Positions 59,009-64,000 of a DNA stretch of 64,000 nt are shown here, one piece after another; the first letter of the stretch is position 1; each line of letters begins with the position of its first letter. Under the pieces are notes generated by a model that searched no databases, was not told where the DNA came from, and saw only the letters and a program-made list of their open reading frames with translations. The DNA is from Adiantum capillus-veneris (lineage: Eukaryota; Streptophyta; Polypodiopsida; Polypodiales; Pteridaceae): NCBI GenBank assembly GCA_014529385.2, contig CM043946.1, forward strand, positions 16,075,077 to 16,139,076. Reading direction: 5' to 3'. The position numbers were made by a program, and so were the translations under genes.

Positions 59009-60565
59009 ATTGGTATCAGAGCTCAAGGATTGGGAGCACCATTGGAGCTCAACGGGGAAGCATGCAGAGAAGCATCAAAAACTGTAGCACGTTTTTGCAG
59101 ATCTGTTATGGCCTACCAAAACATTTTCATTCAAGCCGATTCTCCCTAATTTTGACCGGTTTTTCATCCTCTTCAACTTTATAGAAGAAAGTTTTCTCAA
59201 AATCTTCACCAATTTTGAGATACGTCACTCAGACTACCTGCACGTCTAGGGTACACAGGTGCAGATTTTTACAGATCTGTTTTGACATGTATAAACAACA
59301 CATTTCAGGTCCATTCCTGCGAGGCCCAACCGTTTTTGTGTGGTCTACAACTTTGCAGAAAGAAGTTTCTGCAAATTCTGAGCGGTTTGGAAGATATGAG
59401 CTGACAGGCTGCAAGGTATTCGAAAAGTTGAAGATTATGGATGCATATTGTGGTGATTTGCTACATTCAGAGAGCTCGGATTGAGCTTTTGTCATTCTCT
59501 TGTTTTGTGCATTGATGTTTTGCTCTCAGTGAAGAGAGTGTGGGTTGATATTTTCAACACATTTATGCACACACATTGAGAACAGTTCATGGATGTCTGC
59601 ATTCTTGTGGACTCTCAGGTTCGAGAGTGGCTTCATGATCACAGGTGATGTGCATTGACTTATGCGATTGAGCAGATTTCGGAAAGTGTGGTGCACGGAT
59701 TTGTAGAGAGATTTGCAAGCATTTATAGCATGATTGTGAGCTGAATTTTCAGCTGATTTGGATGCTCTTTGATACACATTTGGTACGTGCTTGATGCTCG
59801 TTTATATTGCCATGTGGATGCACATGATGTGCGCTTTTTGATGGATGGTATTCTTTGCCTTGCAATGGCATATGTGGACTGATTTTTATCTGTTTTGAGC
59901 ATCAATTTGTGTCACATTTTGTTTGGCTTGCATCCAAGTTTATGCTAGTTGTGCTTCGCTTGTAGAGTGCGGTTGATGCACTTTGTGTTTCGGATTACAA
60001 GATTGTTTTCCAAGTTTAAGGAGTTGAGACTTTGGGACAACTCATGTATACTTGAGTGCCGATTTTGCGCATGATTTGCTCGTGGTTTTGAGCATGTTTA
60101 TGGCATGTATGTTATTATGGTTAGATAGCCAAATATTACCGAAACTCTGCCGGATTTTTCTTGCGAGTTCATTTGTTTATGTGCATGGTTTGTAATCGTG
60201 TTTTGATTGCATTTGGCACTCAGTGGTTCCTTTGCCATAGTGTATTGGCATCGCATTGTGAGAGTGTTTGCTCACCGGATTATGTCATTTGACATACATG
60301 TGGTAATCTCTTCAGGAGGGAGATTGTTGATGATAGCTTCATCGATTACCACATAGTGCTCTTGGATTAGAGCAGGTTTTTGGCATCATTTGAGCGGTTT
60401 TGCTCACTTGTTTCGTTACATTGATCGCCATATTTGCTGATACTTCTCTTAGATAGCTTATGCCATCTTATGTTGTATTTTGACAGTACTTGGTATATGA
60501 GTTAGCCAGGCTTTGGCTATTGTCAGTTGATCGACTTGTGTTTGGTCTTGTCACAGGTTATCGCC
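59009..60565 (+). other. Copia-E leader
   Basis: About 1.55 kb between the primer site and the gag ATG, without a supported ORF. Unusually long for a copia leader and T-rich. Confidence 0.6.
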
Positions 60566-60973
60566 ATGAATTTGGCATGTGCATCATTGTCAGGGTTTGT
60601 GCTTTTCCATACAAAGTTTGATGGTTCAAACTTTGAACATTGGAAAGCAAGTATGCATGATGCATTGACTCAGTTGGGCTAAGTGTTTCCACTACAGGGC
60701 ATGGATGCTAGGCCAGAGTCTATGACTCACGATGAGTGGGAGGACTTGGATGAGCTTGCACGTTCGACGATCATGTTACACCTTGGTGAGTCTGTCTATC
60801 GCATTGGTTTAGATGCATGTACAACTAGAGAGTTATGGAAAAGATTGTGCAATGCTTTTGGCACAAATGAGTCTAGAGAGATGCCTACAGTCAAAGGACG
60901 ATCTTGCAGACATAGAGATGTTGTGTGTTGGCATTGTGGTCATACAAGGCATGTACGTAGGTGTTGTTTTTGA
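60566..60973 (+). pseudogene. Copia-E gag remnant
   Basis: ATG 60566 leads into FVLFHTKFDGSNFEHWKASM, a stop (60680-60682), then DEWEDLDELARSTIMLHL (close to the matching block of Copia-A gag) and ELWKRLCNAFG. A deletion then joins directly to the zinc knuckle region CWHCGHTRHVRRCC, losing the second half of the capsid. Confidence 0.82.
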
Positions 60974-61136
60974 TGGATGAGACAGCGCAAGAGACAACAT
61001 AAGAGGGATGCTATCACTTTGGATGATGTGGGAGGAGATGTAGCGTATGTGGCTACGCATGACGGAGATGTCGACTTCCATGTTTACTCTTGACTTTCTT
61101 ATGTCGGTTTTTGACAACACATAACCTTCGCATTGG

Positions 61137-61587
61137 ATACTAGATGTGAGTGCTAGGTTTCACGTCATGCCGAGTCGTGAGTGGTTTAGCACATATGCTA
61201 GTGGTATGCTTGGACATGTGTGTCTAGCTGATGGTTCAATGGATGACATAGTTGGTGCAGGAGATGTCAGACTATTGTTGCCGAGTGGTGCATCATACGT
61301 GTTGCGAGATGTACGCCATGTGCCAGGTTTGACACAGAGCTTGATCTCTGTGAGTCACTTACGAGACAGCGGATGCCAGGTATAGCTCGATGAGCACAGT
61401 TTCAGATTGTATCGTGGACAGCTAGTCATAGCTAGAGGTGCTAGTGTTGGCACAATTCATGTGATGCGAGTACGTCACGTGCGAGACGACACAATTTTTG
61501 TGAGTACGCAGCCATGCAGAGACATGAGGCATGTCTCCTTTGCGGATAGGTTGCATGATGCTCCAGTTTGTGAGCATGTTGAGCCAT
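61137..61587 (+). pseudogene. Copia-E protease and following region
   Basis: The active-site motif is changed (LDVSARFHV where copia has LDSGASFHV). It is followed by the typical LADGS, SYVLRDVRHVPGL and LISVSHLRDSG blocks, a stop near 61384, then YRGQLVIARG. It ends at the LTR at 61588. Confidence 0.8.
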
Positions 61588-62620
61588 TGTTGAAAGGTCA
61601 ACCTTTCAACATCGCTTCCACAAAGATTCCAAATAAAGATGCTGATGAAGTGATGAAGACGAAGATGGATGCTGTAATGTGAAGATACAAGCTCATGGAC
61701 ATCGTCGAATATCCCGTTATTATTATTTTGAGCCATTTTGGCCACTTTTGTAATGTTTACGGGAACTTCATATTTTAAGTCGGCAATTGTATTTTGGCCA
61801 CAGATGTTTGTTGGATGAGCAAAGCCAGCTCATGGTGTTGTAATTAAGCTCTATAGAAGCCTAGGGACAAATAAGGTCATTTTGGTCGGACATTAGGTTT
61901 TCTAAGGCTTAGTATATAAGCAAAAACCTAAAGCTTTGTAAAGAGACTTCTAATAATCTGATCTTTTGTGTCGTTGGGAGACTGCGCGAGAGTGAGAGAG
62001 TGTGTGTGTGCGCTACAGGAGCTACGGTGGTCGGAATCGCAAATGGAGAGCAGCAGTGTGTTGCCCACAAGGAGAGCTACACGTTGATGCTTACATCACG
62101 CGCATTCGTTTGTGTTTTGGCAGATTCACCCGCGAGCTACTTTTGGAGTTTCGGTGAGTAACTGTTGTCCGTTTTTGCATTTCAACATATCCACGTGATC
62201 AGAGAGAGTAGAGCTACACATTAGGCATTTTAGTTTTTGGAAACATCGACCTGCAAAAACCGGCCAGACATCCTACGCGTTTTCTGCACGGAGGGTATTG
62301 GGTAGTTTCTTTTTGGTCACGGACCTTAGGGAGAGTGGCCTATTGGTGTTGATAGGATATCCCTCAAGTTTCGTAACGTTGCGAGAATGTCTAATGGGCT
62401 TTTGGCTTGCGGTAGCATCATAGGAGACTCTCACATTCACAGAACCGATGGCATGTAGATTTGATATCTCTGTAGGAAGTAGTCATTAGTCGGTCGAGTA
62501 GAGGTTGACACCCTTTGCTTGCTTCCACGCGCCTGCGGGTCGAGCTTCGTCCTCAGTTGACATTATATGTTAGGTGAGTTCTCGCTATGCTGACGTCCGT
62601 GACGACGTATTCGTCCAACA
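61588..62620 (+). repeat. 5' LTR of an Athila/Tat-like gypsy element (LTR-F)
   Basis: The right end is firm: CCAACA at 62620 is followed by a primer site at 62621-62640, TTGGCACCGCTGCCGGGGAC. That is close to the TGGCGCCGTTGCCGGGGA-type site of Athila and Tat elements. The left end is placed at TGTTGAAAGG, which opens a palindrome (TGTTGAAAGGTC and its mirror). TATA-like TATATAAG is at 61913-61920. The left boundary is less certain. Confidence 0.72.
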
Positions 62621-64000
62621 TTGGCACCGCTGCCGGGGACGAGGGCCCTAAGTAGGTGACCGAGACTAGTCCTTGAGGATAGAGGTCCCTCTAGCTTGCC
62701 AGAGTACTATTTTACATTTAGATAGGATCAGAGGGTGGTGGACTCTCTAGTTCTTAGGAGGAGTCTAGGGAGCATGTGTCTAGCCTGGATCTTCCGTCTT
62801 AGGTAGTATTAGGTAATAGTAGGTTGTGGTGTAGAGAGTAGGAGTTGGAGTGGTAGATGTGGTGGTAGGTTGACTTGAGAGTCCGTGTGAGGCTAGGAAG
62901 CAGCCAAGACATCAAAATCACCATCTCACATGATGAGTAGGAGTAGGGTAAGTAGGATATCTTGATTGATGATCTAGAGTACTTTATGCATGTCTTATTT
63001 GCTATTAGGCTCATCAGAGAAGTGGAAAACGCTAAGTAGGAAAGACAGTAAATTGTGTTTGGAAGCTGATTTGAAGTCCAAAAGTTTCTGTGATTATTAC
63101 TGAGAGCTCTACAGAGCATAGGGAGTACTACTACCAGAAAAAATTTGCATTTTAAGACAGTAGACATCCTACGCATAGGATGTCTCCAGGGCACTTTTGG
63201 CAGGGAATTTGGGGAAATTGAGGTTACCAGTGGGTTCAGAGGGTAGGTTTTACACTAGTAACATATTGACTTGGGTGTTTTTCCTTATTTTTGTTGACCA
63301 AAAGCCAAAAGGCGGAGGCAGAAAACGTAAAATTTCAGAAAAGGCTTAAATTGAGTGATTTTTGCATGTTTTTGCAATTGTGGAGCATACTTGCACTTGC
63401 TGAGAGCACAAGGAAGCATCAGGGACACTTCAGTCTGAAAAAATAAGCAGTAGACATCCTACGCGTAGGATGTCTACTACAGGGTGATCTGGGCACTTTT
63501 TTGAAAATCTGAGGTTACCAGTGTGTTTAGAAGGTAGGTTCTACCCTATCTTCACCTGGAAAGTGAAAATTTGACCAAATTTTGACAGATCAAAGCCAAA
63601 AGACGAGAATTGCCAGACATCCTACCCAAATTGTGTCCAAAGTCTAATTTTGAGACCAAACCATAGGATGACTCCAAAGGCATGTTCTAAATGTTGTATT
63701 GAGTGCATGTGATAAATTTCATCTCATTTGGGTCAGTGAAAGGAAGATTGAACAGACTTTAGCATTTTTGACTGAAAAGGCAAGAAAAGCTAGTTTTGGG
63801 GTCTTTTGATATCCAAAATCAAATCTAAGCATACCAGGGTTGCTGAAGACTAGGGGAATCTTTGGTCCAAGTTTGGGTTCATTCTGAGCAAAAAGACATC
63901 CTACGCGTAGGATGTCTATTGCATAATTCTGAAACCAAAATTCTACTGTGACTATACCATGCTGTCATATAGCCTTAGATAAGCCTCCTAGGAAAATTTG
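62621..64000 (+). other. Leader of the Athila/Tat-like element with repeated palindromes
   Basis: Starts with the primer site. No ORF of note. Perfect or near-perfect palindromes built from AGACATCCTACG occur at 63162-63185, 63449-63478 and 63894-63917, with half sites near 63612 and, inside the LTR, near 62268. The first two sit in diverged tandem repeats of about 288 bp. Runs off the window. Confidence 0.7.

Larger units (their letters stand above)
58815..61587 (+). mobile_element. Copia-E, 3'-truncated Ty1/copia element
   Basis: 5' LTR, primer site, a 1.5-kb leader, partial gag and protease, then cut by an Athila/Tat-like LTR at about 61588. It is inserted in the RT of gypsy-2. Confidence 0.82.

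Noticed and set aside
63162..63917. CRISPR array or attachment sites at the palindromes
   Set aside because: Repeats are too few, spacing is irregular and the context is a plant retrotransposon leader.

Overview
The window looks like nuclear DNA from a large, repeat-rich land-plant genome. Copia and Ty3/gypsy LTR retrotransposons use the plant-typical initiator-Met primer site TGGTATCAGAGC or an Athila/Tat-like site, and only one host gene is visible, the last exon of an OTU-family deubiquitinase (36448-37324). Long dinucleotide microsatellites, one gene in 64 kb, a Penelope-like reverse transcriptase and a TTAA-flanked piggyBac-like element fit a seed-free plant such as a fern or lycophyte better than a flowering plant. 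That placement is inference.

Left part (1-24 kb) is a nest of insertions. A decayed Ty3/gypsy chromovirus (integrase tail from 2301, 3' LTR from 8639) was hit by an LTR-A element ending at 2300, by Copia-A copy 2 (2677-8074, TSD AGAAT) and by Copia-B (9055-14345, TSD AGTGA). Further right are a solo LTR-A (15046-16299, TSD GTGAG), an LTR-C with primer site (to 17015) and an old LINE on the minus strand (about 17352-23800). The LINE is broken by an LTR-A fragment carrying an unrecognised ORF (18421-20424) and by a short poly-A retroposon (22240-22570) with a 14-bp target duplication.

Middle part: Copia-A copy 1 (24230-29525, TSD CTGGT) is structurally complete, with one uninterrupted 1370-residue gag-pol ORF and LTRs that differ at 2 of 280 positions. 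It is followed by remnants of LTR-C, of the chromovirus LTR family (minus strand), and of LTR-A running into a second LINE (to about 35726). The OTU exon, its 3' UTR and 3.4 kb of microsatellite-rich non-coding DNA come next.

Right part (41-64 kb) holds a decayed Copia-C, a broken two-ORF Penelope-like element (about 45703-49238), a Copia-D 5' end, inverted and tandem repeats of unknown origin, and a second gypsy element. A 1327-bp piggyBac-type element sits exactly at a TTAA in that gypsy's gag. Its RT is interrupted by Copia-E, and Copia-E by an Athila/Tat-like element whose leader carries repeated perfect palindromes and runs off the window. Most elements are dead. Copia-A copy 1 is the only one that looks able to move.
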